A stretch of DNA of 64,000 nt from Pseudonocardia asaccharolytica DSM 44247 = NBRC 16224 (GCF_000423625.1 NZ_AUII01000003.1:62001-126000); one strand, 5' to 3'. Counted from the stretch's first letter, positions 1 through 10,237 are shown. Numbers and translations are program-made. Notes: generated from the letters alone by a model not told the origin.

Positions 1-2
1 CG

Positions 3-584
3 GGTTCGGCCGGGATCACCGTCGTGGCCGGCATGTTCACCCCGGCGAGTGACGGGCGGGTGTACAACACGCTGCTGGTCACCGGCCGGGGCGTCGAGAC
101 GTCCTACGACAAGATCCACCTCTACGACGCCTTCGGGTTCGTCGAGTCCGACACCGTCGCGCCAGGTGCCGAACCGGTCGTCATCGACGTCGACGGGCGC
201 ATGATCGGCCTCACCACCTGCTACGACGTGCGTTTCCCCGCGCTGTTCCAGGAACTGGCCGTGCGTGGGGCGGAGCTGGCGGTGCTGCCGGCGGCGTGGG
301 GCGACGGGCCAGGAAAGCGCGCGCAGTGGGACGTGCTGGTGCGGGCCAGGGCGCTGGACGGCGGGATGTTCGTGGCCGCCTGCGATCAGGCCGACCCGAC
401 AACCGTCGGCCGCGATCCGGGGAAGACGCCCTCCGGGATCGGCGCGAGCATGGTCGCCGATCCGTACGGTGCGGTCGTCGACCAGCTCGGCGCGGCCCCC
501 GCGCTGCTGGTCGCGGATCTCGACCTCGACCGTGCAACGACGGCCCGGGAACGAACCGGGGTGCTCGCCAACCGCAGGCTGTAG
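3..584 (+). CDS. Carbon-nitrogen hydrolase (nitrilase superfamily), 5' end outside the window
   Basis: The frame is already open at base 3, so the first part of the protein lies upstream. The visible 193 residues are the C-terminal two thirds of a nitrilase/omega-amidase domain. The catalytic lysine is in YDKIHLYDAFGF and the nucleophilic cysteine in TTCYDVRFP; the catalytic Glu would be in the missing part. Such enzymes hydrolyse small amides in the cytoplasm; omega-amidase, deaminated-glutathione amidase or a related activity are all possible and the substrate cannot be told. It ends with TAG and is followed by a palindrome cluster and a convergent pterin dehydratase gene. Confidence 0.85.
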   Translation, partial: GSAGITVVAGMFTPASDGRVYNTLLVTGRGVETSYDKIHLYDAFGFVESDTVAPGAEPVVIDVDGRMIGLTTCYDVRFPALFQELAVRGAELAVLPAAWGDGPGKRAQWDVLVRARALDGGMFVAACDQADPTTVGRDPGKTPSGIGASMVADPYGAVVDQLGAAPALLVADLDLDRATTARERTGVLANRRL

Positions 585-604
585 TGCGCCCCTTGCGGCG
601 GGTG

Positions 605-720
605 CGCCCCTTGCGCGCATTATGGCTCCATAACGCGCTGCGGGCCAGGCCGTCACAACGTTACGGCTCCATAATGTCGACGGCTGTGGGCGCTCGGACG
701 CGTTATGGCTCCATAATGCG
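605..720. repeat. Three palindromes of the TTATGG-CT-CCATAA family between convergent genes
   Basis: TTATGGCTCCATAA occurs at 620-633 and 703-716 and, with one mismatch, at 661-674. The arms TTATGG/CCATAA pair around a 2-nt centre, and the flanks are usually CG-rich. The cluster fills most of the gap between the nitrilase-like gene and the pterin dehydratase gene, which converge here. The same palindrome returns as a 42-bp tandem array after tatB (40848-40958). A role as bidirectional terminator or as a REP-like selfish repeat is inference. Confidence 0.85.
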
Positions 721-742
721 GCCTGCGACGGGGGGCTGCGGT

Positions 743-1039
743 CTACCCGCCCGCCTCGGCGAGCTGCTCGGAGATGCGCGCGGCGAGCGCGAGGTCCTTC
801 TCGGTGAGCCCACCCGCCGAATGCGTGGACAGCCGGAAGGTCAGCGTGCGCCAGCGGATATCGATGTCCGGATGGTGGTCGGCCTGCTCCGCGATCTCGG
901 CAACCCGGTCCACCACGGTGATCGCCGTAGGGAAGCTGGGCAGCTTCGCGGTGCGGACCAGGGTGTTGCCGTCGCGCTCCCAGCCCGGCAGCCCATCGAG
1001 CGCGGCGGCGACGGTGGCGTCGTCGAGAAGCTCTGCCAT
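743..1039 (-). CDS. 4a-hydroxytetrahydrobiopterin dehydratase (pterin-4a-carbinolamine dehydratase)
   Basis: This 98-residue protein matches the usual length of the family and carries its signature EQADHHPDIDIRW followed by a strand and a THSAGGLTEKD segment. The two adjacent histidines and the later His are the active-site residues of the family. The enzyme dehydrates 4a-hydroxy-tetrahydropterin, recycling the cofactor of aromatic amino acid hydroxylases, and in many bacteria has a wider pterin or molybdopterin role. The ATG at 1039 is preferred because CAGGAT lies six bases upstream, as in other apparently leaderless starts in this window. The gene is not part of an obvious operon. Confidence 0.85.
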   Translation of the reverse strand: MAELLDDATVAAALDGLPGWERDGNTLVRTAKLPSFPTAITVVDRVAEIAEQADHHPDIDIRWRTLTFRLSTHSAGGLTEKDLALAARISEQLAEAGG

Positions 1040-1077
1040 GCGGACATCCTGTCGGTTCCCGGCGCGGGACGCAGCCC

Positions 1078-1926
1078 TCAGGCGTCGCGGCGCAGCATCA
1101 GCGCCACGGTCAGCCCGCCGCCGACGACGGCGTAACCCAACGCCCGCAGCGTGCTTTCCCCCATCCCGCCGAGCGGCAGCGGATCGCGCAACGCGTCGGC
1201 GCCCGCGGTCCAACCCGAGGTGAGCAGGTAGGGCTGCAGGAAATCCAGTGCCGGGATCGCGCCCAGCACCCCGAAGACGATCAGCCCACCCAGCACCGAG
1301 GCCAGCACGATGAGCGGATGCTCGGTGAGCGCCGAGATCGCCAGCGCGACCGCGCCGACCGCGGCGAGCTGCCCGACCGTCCACGCGGCGACCAGCGCCA
1401 CCCGGCCCAGCGCGTCACCGAGCCCGATCGTCGTCCCGGACAGCGTGACCAGCTGACCGTCCGCGCCGCCGACCACCACGAGCCCGGCGAGCACCCCGAC
1501 CACGGCGATCAACCCCGTGGCCAGCACCGCCACGACGAACACCCCGGACGCCTTCATCCCGACCAGCCGCAGTCGTCCCACCGGAGCCAGCAGTAGCCCG
1601 CGCAGCGTGCCGTGCGCGGTCTCGCCCGCGATCGCGTCGGCCGCGGCCATGGCCACCGCCAGGGGTAACAGCAGGGTCAGGGCCAGCGTCATCGCGGCGA
1701 CCGGCAGCACCAGGCCGTTGCCGGCCGTCGCGCCGATCAGCCCCCTGCCACCGGAACCGTCGGCCACCACGACCCCGATCGCGATGACCACCGGGATCAG
1801 CGCGAACAGGCCGAGCATCACCAGCGTGCGCGGTCGCAGCAGCACCCAGCGCACCTCGGCCGCCAGCAGCCGCCCCAGGGGGGCCGTCGAGGCGGTCCGC
1901 GGGGGCGGTTGGGGGGCGGGTGTCAT
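1078..1926 (-). CDS. ABC transporter permease (ABC-2-like)
   Basis: 282 residues with about six hydrophobic segments spread from residue 35 to the C-terminus, no ATPase motif, and a short basic N-terminus. The ATG overlaps the stop of the ATPase gene (ATGA at 1923-1926), so the two are translationally coupled and surely form one transporter. ABC-2-type permeases export drugs, lipids or polymers; the substrate is not visible. The upstream LolA-like secreted protein in the same operon suggests a lipid or lipoprotein connection, which is inference. Confidence 0.8.
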   Translation of the reverse strand: MTPAPQPPPRTASTAPLGRLLAAEVRWVLLRPRTLVMLGLFALIPVVIAIGVVVADGSGGRGLIGATAGNGLVLPVAAMTLALTLLLPLAVAMAAADAIAGETAHGTLRGLLLAPVGRLRLVGMKASGVFVVAVLATGLIAVVGVLAGLVVVGGADGQLVTLSGTTIGLGDALGRVALVAAWTVGQLAAVGAVALAISALTEHPLIVLASVLGGLIVFGVLGAIPALDFLQPYLLTSGWTAGADALRDPLPLGGMGESTLRALGYAVVGGGLTVALMLRRDA

Positions 1927-2927
1927 GGGGTGTCCTCGGTCAGGCGGGCGAACAATTCCTCCAGGCGAGGACGGCGCCGGCGGGCCTCGTACATCGCCAC
2001 CCCGGCGCGCACCAGCAGCGCGATGATCTCCGGCGCGGGCGGTCCGCCGTCGGCGACGACGACCGCGCCGTCGCCGTCGAGGAACGCCGTCGCACCGGCG
2101 CCGCGCAGGGTGCGCAGGGCGGCGTCGACGTCCGGGGTCGTGATCACGAGCCCGGACGTGTCGGCCTCCAGGAGCCGGGACAGCTCGCCCGCGGCGACCA
2201 GCGAGCCGGACTGCAACACGGCGACGTGCGTGCAGGTGGCCTCGACCTCGGCCAGCAGATGCGACGACACGAGCACAGTCGCCCCGCCCGTGTGCAGCTC
2301 CGCGATGATCCGCCGGACGTCGCGGGTACCTGCCGGGTCGAGGCCGTTGGTCGGTTCGTCGAGGACCACGAGCCGCCGCGGCACCAGCAGCGCGGCGGCC
2401 AGCCCCAGCCGTTGCTTCATCCCCAGCGAGTAGCCGCGGTAGCGGCGGCCCGCGGCGTCTGTCAGCCCGACCCGTTCCAGCGCCGTCTCCACCGCGGCCG
2501 GAATCTCCCGGCCGGTCAGCAGGGGCTCGGCGGTGGCGGCGCGGCGCAGGTTCTCCCGGCCGGACAGGAACGGGTGGAACCCCGGCCCCTCCACGAGCGC
2601 CCCGACGAACGGCAGCGCGGCCGCCGCGGCGTCGGGCACCGGGTGGCCGAGCAGCTCCGCGGTCCCGGCGGTCGGGCGGGTGAGCCCGAGCAGCATCCGG
2701 ATCAGCGTGGTCTTGCCCGAACCGTTGGGGCCCAACATGCCCAGCACGGACCCCGCCGGCACGTCGAGGTCGATCAGGTCGACGGCGACGGTGCGTCCGA
2801 AGACCTTCCGGGCCCCGCGCACCCGCGCCGCCGGCGACCCGGCCGGATCCGTCGGCGGCGCGAGCGCGGGCTGCGCACCATCGGATCCAGCCACGGCCAC
2901 CGCGGTGTCGTCGGGGTGAGGATTCAC
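1923..2927 (-). CDS. ABC transporter ATP-binding protein
   Basis: 334 residues with Walker A GPNGSGKTT, the signature region GYSLGMKQRLGLA (a variant of LSGGQ, usual in ABC-2 exporters), Walker B VVLDEPTNGLD and switch His in SSHLL. The C-terminal 80 residues are the extra domain seen in DrrA/CcmA-type ATPases. The start is the GTG at 2927, because it overlaps the stop of the upstream gene as GTGA; a longer upstream extension has no coding character. It couples upstream to the LolA-like gene and downstream to the permease. Confidence 0.9.
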   Translation of the reverse strand: MNPHPDDTAVAVAGSDGAQPALAPPTDPAGSPAARVRGARKVFGRTVAVDLIDLDVPAGSVLGMLGPNGSGKTTLIRMLLGLTRPTAGTAELLGHPVPDAAAAALPFVGALVEGPGFHPFLSGRENLRRAATAEPLLTGREIPAAVETALERVGLTDAAGRRYRGYSLGMKQRLGLAAALLVPRRLVVLDEPTNGLDPAGTRDVRRIIAELHTGGATVLVSSHLLAEVEATCTHVAVLQSGSLVAAGELSRLLEADTSGLVITTPDVDAALRTLRGAGATAFLDGDGAVVVADGGPPAPEIIALLVRAGVAMYEARRRRPRLEELFARLTEDTP

Positions 2928-3925
2928 TTGGTCAGGGCCTCGGTGAGCACCTGCTCGGGCACGGCGCCCACCGCGATCCGGCCGTCGTCCGTCACGATCG
3001 CGGTCCCGACCGCGGTGGTGAACTCCCGGCCGTTGCCCCACGGACCGCTCACCGGCTTGCCCAGGGCCGCGAGCTCGGGTGCGCGCTCACCGGTGGGCGC
3101 CTTGGCGATCACCACGGTGTCCCAGCCGTCGCCGACAACCGTGGGCTTGGCGGCGCCGGGCTTGGCGTCCTCGGCATGCGCGGGCCGTTCCTGCACCGTC
3201 GCGCCGGGCGGCGGGGTGAAGGTGAACAGGGACGGGTCCTGGGCGCCGAAGGTCAGGTCGGTGAAGCCGAGCCGCAACGCCGGATCCGACGAACCGGTGG
3301 CCAGCACGGTCAGCTGCAGCGGCACCCGCTTCTCGGCGTCGACGGCCACGCGCACCTCACGCAGCAGCGTGCGCTCGGTCGGAGCCGGGGCGAGGACGAG
3401 CTCGTAGGCCGACCGACCGGCGACCTCGGCGGTCCCGTCGACGTCGACCGTGCTCGTCGCGCGCAGATGCTTGACGACCTCGGTCGCCGCCGCGGTCGGG
3501 TCGGCCGCGGGCCGGCGGTGCGGCCCTTCGGATTCCGGCGACTTCGTCACCGTGCGGTCTGCTGAGTTCCACGACCACACCGTGGTGCCGTCGGCGACCA
3601 GCGTCCGTTCGGTCTGCCCGGTGGGCAGCGAGACCCGGCCCTTGCGGTCGCCGTCGGACCACACCGTGGCGGTGCTCGTACCGTTCGCGGCCTGCGGAAG
3701 CTGCGGCAGCGCGGGCAGGCCGAGCTGGTTGTCCAGCTTTACCGTTCCGTTGAACGGGCCCGGATCGGCCGTCATCACCGAACTGATGAGTTCCTCCGCG
3801 GTGACCGGGGGCAGTTCCGGAGCCGCCCCCGCTCCCGCGGGCACCGCGAGCAGACCCAGCCCGACGGCGCCGGCCAGCGCCGCGCCCATCCCGATCCTGG
3901 TCCATCCCCTGCGTCCCAAGCTCAT
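2924..3925 (-). CDS. Secreted LolA/RseB-like lipoprotein-carrier fold protein
   Basis: 333 residues beginning with a Sec-type signal peptide (basic RRGWTR, a hydrophobic stretch, then AGAGAAPELPP). There is no lipobox cysteine, so it should be exported rather than lipidated. The middle part (about 45-245) looks like the LolA/LppX-type half-barrel that binds acyl chains, with pieces such as GTVWSWNSADRTV and LREVRVAVD. Actinobacteria often pair such a protein with an ABC exporter, as here. Start 3925 has CAGGCT six bases upstream; an ATG at 3943 would add six residues. It is divergent from the two-component system, which may regulate it. Confidence 0.7.
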   Translation of the reverse strand: MSLGRRGWTRIGMGAALAGAVGLGLLAVPAGAGAAPELPPVTAEELISSVMTADPGPFNGTVKLDNQLGLPALPQLPQAANGTSTATVWSDGDRKGRVSLPTGQTERTLVADGTTVWSWNSADRTVTKSPESEGPHRRPAADPTAAATEVVKHLRATSTVDVDGTAEVAGRSAYELVLAPAPTERTLLREVRVAVDAEKRVPLQLTVLATGSSDPALRLGFTDLTFGAQDPSLFTFTPPPGATVQERPAHAEDAKPGAAKPTVVGDGWDTVVIAKAPTGERAPELAALGKPVSGPWGNGREFTTAVGTAIVTDDGRIAVGAVPEQVLTEALTK

Positions 3926-4004
3926 GAGCACAGCCTGACGCATCGCGGCTGAGAGTCCTCTGAGCCGCGCGCCGCCGGCGTTCCGGGATCGGCGTGCCGA
4001 CCAG

Positions 4005-4010
4005 TAGCGT
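4005..4010 (+). promoter_or_regulatory. Probable -10 box TAGCGT of a leaderless promoter for the response regulator gene
   Basis: TAGCGT ends eight bases before the ATG at 4019 and there is no Shine-Dalgarno sequence, the usual actinobacterial leaderless layout. No convincing -35 is visible. Confidence 0.45.
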
Positions 4011-4018
4011 CGTCGACG

Positions 4019-4702
4019 ATGGAGCGCGTGCTGGTGGTCGACGACGAACCCGGGGTGCGGACCGCACTGCGCCGCGGGCTCACCGCCGAGGGGATGGAGG
4101 TCGTCGCGCTCGGCGACGGACCTTCGGCGCTGCGTGCGGCGATGACCGGCGGCTTCGATGCCGTCGTCCTCGACATCATCCTGCCCGGGCTGTCCGGCTA
4201 CCGTGTGCTCGAACAGCTGCGCGCGGCGGGCATCGACACCCCGGTGCTGCTGATCTCGGCCAAGGACGGTGAGATCGACCAGGCCGACGGCCTCGACCTC
4301 GGTGCCGATGGCTACCTCGTCAAACCGTTCTCCTTCGTCGTGCTGGTGGCGCAGCTGCGCGCCGTGCTGCGCCGCCGCGACGCCGCGCTCGGCCGGATCC
4401 GGCAGCGGGTGAAGCTCGGCCCGCTCGTCATCGACCCGGCCGCGCGGGCGGTGTCGTGGGAGGGCAAGCCCGTCGAGCTCTCGCCGCGGGAGTTCGCCCT
4501 GCTGCACGCGCTGGCCGTCCGCCCGGACACCGCGGTGGCCAAGGACGACCTGCTGCGCCTGGTCTGGGGGGACGAGCAGGCCGCCAGCCGCAACGTCGTC
4601 GAGGTCTATGTGGGCTACCTGCGGCGAAAGCTCGAGGCCGTCGGTGCGGGCCATGTGCTGCGGACGGTGCGCGGTCACGGATATCTGGTCGGCTCGGCGT
4701 GA
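4019..4702 (+). CDS. OmpR-family response regulator
   Basis: 227 residues. The receiver domain (1-120) has the acidic pair D8/D9, phospho-acceptor D52 in VLDIILPG, and the conserved lysine in LVKPFS. The C-terminal winged helix (about 130-225) ends with the typical RTVRGHGYLVG. It overlaps nothing but lies 10 bases before the sensor kinase gene. The pair resembles CutRS/TcrXY/MprAB-type systems of actinobacteria. The divergent LolA-like/ABC operon is the natural target candidate, by position only. Confidence 0.92.
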   Translation: MERVLVVDDEPGVRTALRRGLTAEGMEVVALGDGPSALRAAMTGGFDAVVLDIILPGLSGYRVLEQLRAAGIDTPVLLISAKDGEIDQADGLDLGADGYLVKPFSFVVLVAQLRAVLRRRDAALGRIRQRVKLGPLVIDPAARAVSWEGKPVELSPREFALLHALAVRPDTAVAKDDLLRLVWGDEQAASRNVVEVYVGYLRRKLEAVGAGHVLRTVRGHGYLVGSA

Positions 4703-4712
4703 ACGCGCTTCC

Positions 4713-6035
4713 ATGATCGACAGGCGCCGGTTGCGCCGCTGGTGGGCACGACGGACGCTGCGGTCCCGGATCACGGTCGTCGTCGGCGTGGTGGCGCTGG
4801 TCGCCGTGCTCGCGCTCAGCAGGCTGGCGGTAGGGCTGCTCGGGTCGGCGCTGTCGGGGGCGGCCGACGTGGAGCTGCGCGAGCAGGCTCGGACGGCCGC
4901 CGACCAGATCGAGGCGGGTACCCCCGCCGACGCGGTGGCACCCTCGATCCGGGTGCTCGACACCGCGGGTACCCCGGTCGACGGACGCGGGCCGGTCCCG
5001 CTGCGCGCCGACGATCTCCGCGCGCTCGCGGCCGGAAAGCCGGTCACCGACTTCCGCCACGGTGCGCCGCTGCGCTGGCTCGCGGTCCCGGCGATCCTGC
5101 CGGACGGCTCCACACGGCTCGTCGCGGCCTCCGGGGACCTGGTCGGCGGAGCCACCCTGCTGGGCAGGGCCGCTGCCGGGTTCCTGTTCGGCGCGCTGGT
5201 GGTGGCGGCGATCATCGCGCTCGCGGCCTGGGCGGCGACCCGGGCGGCGCTGCGCCCGGTCGACCGGATGCGGGTCGCGGCCGCCGCCCTGCCGCCGGGG
5301 GAGCGGCTGCCGATGCCGGCCGCCCGCGACGAGCTGTACGCGCTGGCCAGCGAGATCAACTCGCTGCTGGCCCGGCGCGACGAGGCGGTGGCCCGCCTCG
5401 AACGGTTCACCGGCGATGCCGCGCACGAGCTGCGCTCGCCGGTGGCGGCGATCCGGGCGCAGGCCGAGGTGGCCGTCGCGCATCCGGACCCGGAGCTGGC
5501 CGACGAGACGCTCCGCTCGATCGCGGTGGAGGCGCAGCGGCTCTCGGCGCTGCTGTCGGACCTGCTGGCGCTGGCCCGCGCGGACGCCGGGCAGCGGCCC
5601 CCGCCGGTGCCGGTGGATCTGGTGGCCGCGACGCGCGCCGCGATGGAGCGGGTGGCCGACGGCGAAGGACCCGCGCTGCAGCTGGTCGCGTCGGCACCGG
5701 CTCAGGTCGTCGCCAGTCCCGGCGAGGTCGGGCTGGTCCTGGACAACCTGCTCGGCAACGCCCGCCGCTACGCCCGTTCGGTGGTCCGGATCGGGGTGCT
5801 GCCCGCGGGGCGCTGGGTGCGGCTGGTGGTGGACGACGACGGCCCCGGCATCCCGGAGCCCGACCGGGAACGCGTCTTCGACCGCTTCACCCGTTTGACC
5901 CCGGAGGCCGGCGGCGGCGCCGGGCTCGGCCTCGCGCTGGTGGCCGCACTGGTCCGGGGCCGGGGCGGGAGCGTGCGGGCCGGCGCCGCGCCCGATGGCG
6001 GGGCCCGGCTCGAGGTCCGCTGGCCCGCCGCCTGA
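4713..6035 (+). CDS. Two-component sensor histidine kinase
   Basis: 440 residues: N-terminal TM helix (about 20-45), a short extracytoplasmic sensor loop, a second TM helix (about 150-175), HAMP linker, HisKA dimerisation domain with the phosphorylated His in DAAHELRSPV, and an HATPase_c domain with N-box DNLLGNARRYA and G1 box DDDGPGIPE, then GLGLALV. The ATG at 4713 is the in-frame start after the regulator stop at 4702. It should phosphorylate the adjacent OmpR-type regulator; the signal is unknown. Confidence 0.92.
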   Translation: MIDRRRLRRWWARRTLRSRITVVVGVVALVAVLALSRLAVGLLGSALSGAADVELREQARTAADQIEAGTPADAVAPSIRVLDTAGTPVDGRGPVPLRADDLRALAAGKPVTDFRHGAPLRWLAVPAILPDGSTRLVAASGDLVGGATLLGRAAAGFLFGALVVAAIIALAAWAATRAALRPVDRMRVAAAALPPGERLPMPAARDELYALASEINSLLARRDEAVARLERFTGDAAHELRSPVAAIRAQAEVAVAHPDPELADETLRSIAVEAQRLSALLSDLLALARADAGQRPPPVPVDLVAATRAAMERVADGEGPALQLVASAPAQVVASPGEVGLVLDNLLGNARRYARSVVRIGVLPAGRWVRLVVDDDGPGIPEPDRERVFDRFTRLTPEAGGGAGLGLALVAALVRGRGGSVRAGAAPDGGARLEVRWPAA

Positions 6036-6040
6036 CCCTT

Positions 6041-6078
6041 CCCCGCGAGTCGCGGTATTTCCGAGCGCGAGTCGGGGT
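6041..6078. repeat. Copy of the CGAGTCG/TATTTCCG intergenic repeat
   Basis: Directly after the kinase stop lies CCCCGCGAGTCG, then CGGTATTTCCG, then GCGAGTCGGGG. The same words in the same order recur at the end of sugC (59930-60019). GTCGCGG-TATTT-CCG can form a small hairpin. Function unknown. Confidence 0.7.
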
Positions 6079-6117
6079 GATCCGCCGACCACACCGGCCC
6101 CTGCGACGATCTCTCCC

Positions 6118-6960
6118 GTGCCCGCGCTGCAGTCGTCGACCCTCATCCCCGCCGCCCCCCGTGCGGTGGCGGGCCACCTGCGCGACTCCGAGGTCTCCGC
6201 GGCGGCCCTGGCCTGGAACGGGCATGCGCTGACCACCCCCACGCGGCTGCTTTCTCCCGGCGACGAGGTCCGGCTCGACGCCAGGCTCGGCCCCGGCCTG
6301 CGGGTGTCCGTCACCACCCGGATCGTCTCGATCTCGCCGGACGGGATGACCTCGGTGCTGGTGCGCGGACCGGTCCGCGATCTCGTGCACACCGCGTCGC
6401 TGAGCCCGGACCCCGGCGGCACCCTGCTGCGCGACGAGATCCGGTGGACATCGCCGCTCGGCGCGCTGGGGCGGATCGTCGACGCCGTTCTGCTGCGACG
6501 GCTCGTGCACCGGCTGCTCGCCGCGCGCGCCGCGGCGCTGACCCAGCGGGCGACTGCGCTTGTGGCGGCCCCCGTCGTCGTGGCCACCGCGCTCGTGCGG
6601 GACGGCCGGGTGCTGGCCGCACAGCGCTCGCGGCCGGCGGCGCTGGCCGGGCGCTGGGAACTGCCGGGTGGACGCGTCGAGCCCGGCGAGTCGGAGGCCG
6701 ACGCCGTCGTGCGCGAATGCCGCGAGGAGCTCGGGACGATCGTCCGACCGGACGGCAGGCTGGGCACGGATCTGCCGATCGAGGCCGGTGTGCTGCGGGT
6801 GCACCGGGCGACTCCCGTGCCGGGCGCCCCCGAGCCACGGCCGCTGGAGCACCGGGACGTGCGCTGGGTCGAGCCGCACGAGCTCGCCGACCTGGACTGG
6901 GTGGACGCCGACCGCGCGGTGCTGGGCGACCTCGCGGCGGAGCTCCTCTCCCAGCGGTGA
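6118..6960 (+). CDS. SRPBCC (polyketide cyclase/coenzyme Q-binding-like) domain fused to a NUDIX hydrolase
   Basis: 280 residues. Residues about 1-145 form a SRPBCC/Bet v 1-like ligand-binding domain (STLIPAAPRAV start, LLRDEIRW strand). Residues about 155-280 are a MutT-like NUDIX domain with the box GGRVEPGESEADAVVREC followed by REELG, so the Mg-binding glutamates are present. The NUDIX half probably cleaves a nucleoside diphosphate derivative, for example an oxidised nucleotide. The GTG at 6118 begins the first recognisable strand; no stop separates the two halves. The TGA stop is the first three bases of a 63-bp palindromic repeat. Confidence 0.82.
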   Translation: MPALQSSTLIPAAPRAVAGHLRDSEVSAAALAWNGHALTTPTRLLSPGDEVRLDARLGPGLRVSVTTRIVSISPDGMTSVLVRGPVRDLVHTASLSPDPGGTLLRDEIRWTSPLGALGRIVDAVLLRRLVHRLLAARAAALTQRATALVAAPVVVATALVRDGRVLAAQRSRPAALAGRWELPGGRVEPGESEADAVVRECREELGTIVRPDGRLGTDLPIEAGVLRVHRATPVPGAPEPRPLEHRDVRWVEPHELADLDWVDADRAVLGDLAAELLSQR

Positions 6961-7020
6961 TCGCTGTTTGGGCAGGTGCAGCCGCGTTCGGCGCGGTTCT
7001 CGGCTCCGAATCGTTGCTCA
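6958..7020. repeat. 63-bp palindromic element, copy 1
   Basis: Begins TGATCGCTGTTTGGG and ends GGCTCCGAATCGTTGCTCA, with inverted ends related to copies 2 and 3. All three copies are exactly 63 bp. This one starts with the stop codon of the NUDIX gene and lies 58 bases before the DUF559 gene. Confidence 0.85.
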
Positions 7021-7078
7021 AGGCGGGGCCGTGGATTCTGGATGGAACCGGAGCGGGTGCGGATCCGTCGAAGGCGGC

Positions 7079-7981
7079 ATGTCGCTCAACTCATATCTGC
7101 TGCGCCAGGCCGGGGTCATCTCGCGGGCGCAGGCCGTGGCCGCCGGACTGTCCCGCGACGCTGTGGACCGCCGCCTCGCCACCCGGCGCTGGCGGCCACT
7201 GCACCCCAGGGTCTACCTCGCCGAGGGACATCGGCTGACCGACGAGGGACGTGCCCGGGCGGCGGTGCTCTGGGCGGGACCTGATGCCGTGCTGTCCGGT
7301 GTGGCCGCGGCATGGTGGCACGGCTTCGCCGAACGCGCCCCGCTCGTCGTCGGGGTGACGGTGCCGCGGCGGCGCTCCCCGGCGTCGAGGCCGGGGGTTT
7401 CGGTGCGTCGACGGACGCTCGAGCCGGTGGACCTGGTTGAGCACCGGGGGGTCGCGCTGACCGCCCGGCCACTGACCGTTCTCGAGGCCGCCGTCGAGAT
7501 GGGGACGGCGGGCGGGGGCGCGTTCCTCGACCATGCGTTGCAGAGGTTTATCCGGTTTCCGGCCGTCTACGACGCCTACTGCCGCAACCTCGGTGCGCAC
7601 GGTTCGGCGACGGCTCGCCTGCTCCTGGTCGCGGCGGCCGACCGGTCGGCCTCGGTCGCCGAACGGCTGCTGGTCCGCAGGCTCAGGGAGGCCAGGATCG
7701 ACGGTTGGCGCGCCGGTTTCGAGGCCGGCGGCTTCGTCATCGACATCGCCTTCCCCCTGGCCCGGGTCGCGATCGAGGTCGACGGCTGGGCGTGGCATAT
7801 GGACGCCGCCAGGGCCGGGTGGGACAAGCGGCGGCAGAACGCACTGGTCCGCCACGGTTGGACGGTGCTGCGCTACACGTGGCACGACCTCGTCGAGCGG
7901 CCGCGGACGGTGATCGCCGAGATCCGGCACGAGGTGGAGGTCGCCCGTGGGGCCTCGGGGCTGGCCGGCCATCGACCGTGA
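7079..7981 (+). CDS. DUF559 (Vsr-like PD-(D/E)XK) endonuclease-domain protein with AbiEi-like N-terminus
   Basis: 300 residues. The first 60 (GVISRAQAVAAGLSRDAV, then RRWRPLHPRVYLA) are the winged helix typical of AbiEi-type/transcriptional repressor proteins. The last 110 form the nuclease-like domain: a leading Glu in SVAERLLVRRLREA, then GFVIDIAFP and VAIEVDGWAWH, which supply the D-(x)n-ExD core, and a final strand VLRYTWHDL. Such proteins exist in many copies per actinobacterial genome and their role is unsettled. ATG 7079 is supported by the domain start. The gene is bracketed by 63-bp palindromic elements, one before and two after. Confidence 0.75.
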   Translation: MSLNSYLLRQAGVISRAQAVAAGLSRDAVDRRLATRRWRPLHPRVYLAEGHRLTDEGRARAAVLWAGPDAVLSGVAAAWWHGFAERAPLVVGVTVPRRRSPASRPGVSVRRRTLEPVDLVEHRGVALTARPLTVLEAAVEMGTAGGGAFLDHALQRFIRFPAVYDAYCRNLGAHGSATARLLLVAAADRSASVAERLLVRRLREARIDGWRAGFEAGGFVIDIAFPLARVAIEVDGWAWHMDAARAGWDKRRQNALVRHGWTVLRYTWHDLVERPRTVIAEIRHEVEVARGASGLAGHRP

Positions 7982-8001
7982 TCTCCCTCACCGCCCCACC
8001 G

Positions 8002-8064
8002 TGATCGTCGTTTCGGCGCCGGCAGCCGCGATCCCCGCGGCGGCAGGCTCCGAAACACTGATCA
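8002..8064. repeat. 63-bp palindromic element, copy 2
   Basis: Starts TGATCGTCGTTTCGG and ends CCGAAACACTGATCA; the end, read on the other strand, is TGATCAGTGTTTCGG, matching the start at 12 of 15 positions. It lies 20 bases after the DUF559 gene. Confidence 0.88.
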
Positions 8065-8132
8065 CGGCCGGCCGCGGACCGGGCGTCGAGCCACGCCGAA
8101 CGAGGTCAGCCCGGCCGCGGCGCCCGACCAGA

Positions 8133-8195
8133 TGATCGTCGTTTCGGCGGCGCCGGCAGCGCCCACCGCGGCCCCGGACGCCCGTTCGTTGATCA
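8133..8195. repeat. 63-bp palindromic element, copy 3
   Basis: Starts with the same 17 bases as copy 2 (TGATCGTCGTTTCGGCG) and ends CCGTTCGTTGATCA. Same length of 63 bp, but the interior differs, so the ends are what is conserved. Confidence 0.85.
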
Positions 8196-8238
8196 TGAGA
8201 GGCGCACGCCCGCGCAAGGACCACGAGCGGTGCCGCGA

Positions 8239-8244
8239 TAACCT
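8239..8244 (+). promoter_or_regulatory. Probable -10 box TAACCT for typA
   Basis: TAACCT ends five bases before the GTG start at 8250 and no ribosome binding site is seen, fitting a leaderless transcript. Confidence 0.4.
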
Positions 8245-8249
8245 GCACT

Positions 8250-10184
<1,935 letters not shown>

Positions 10185-10237
10185 GACCGACGCCCGCGGT
10201 GCGACGATTGCCGCGGGCGAACCGGGGGAGGGTGACG

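Noticed and set aside
605-720. CRISPR array
   Set aside because: Repeats are short palindromes with unequal spacing, only three copies, no cas genes nearby.
2927-3041. Longer N-terminus for the ABC ATPase
   Set aside because: The extension is Arg/Asp-rich shadow sequence of the upstream gene. The GTGA overlap at 2924-2927 gives a better start.
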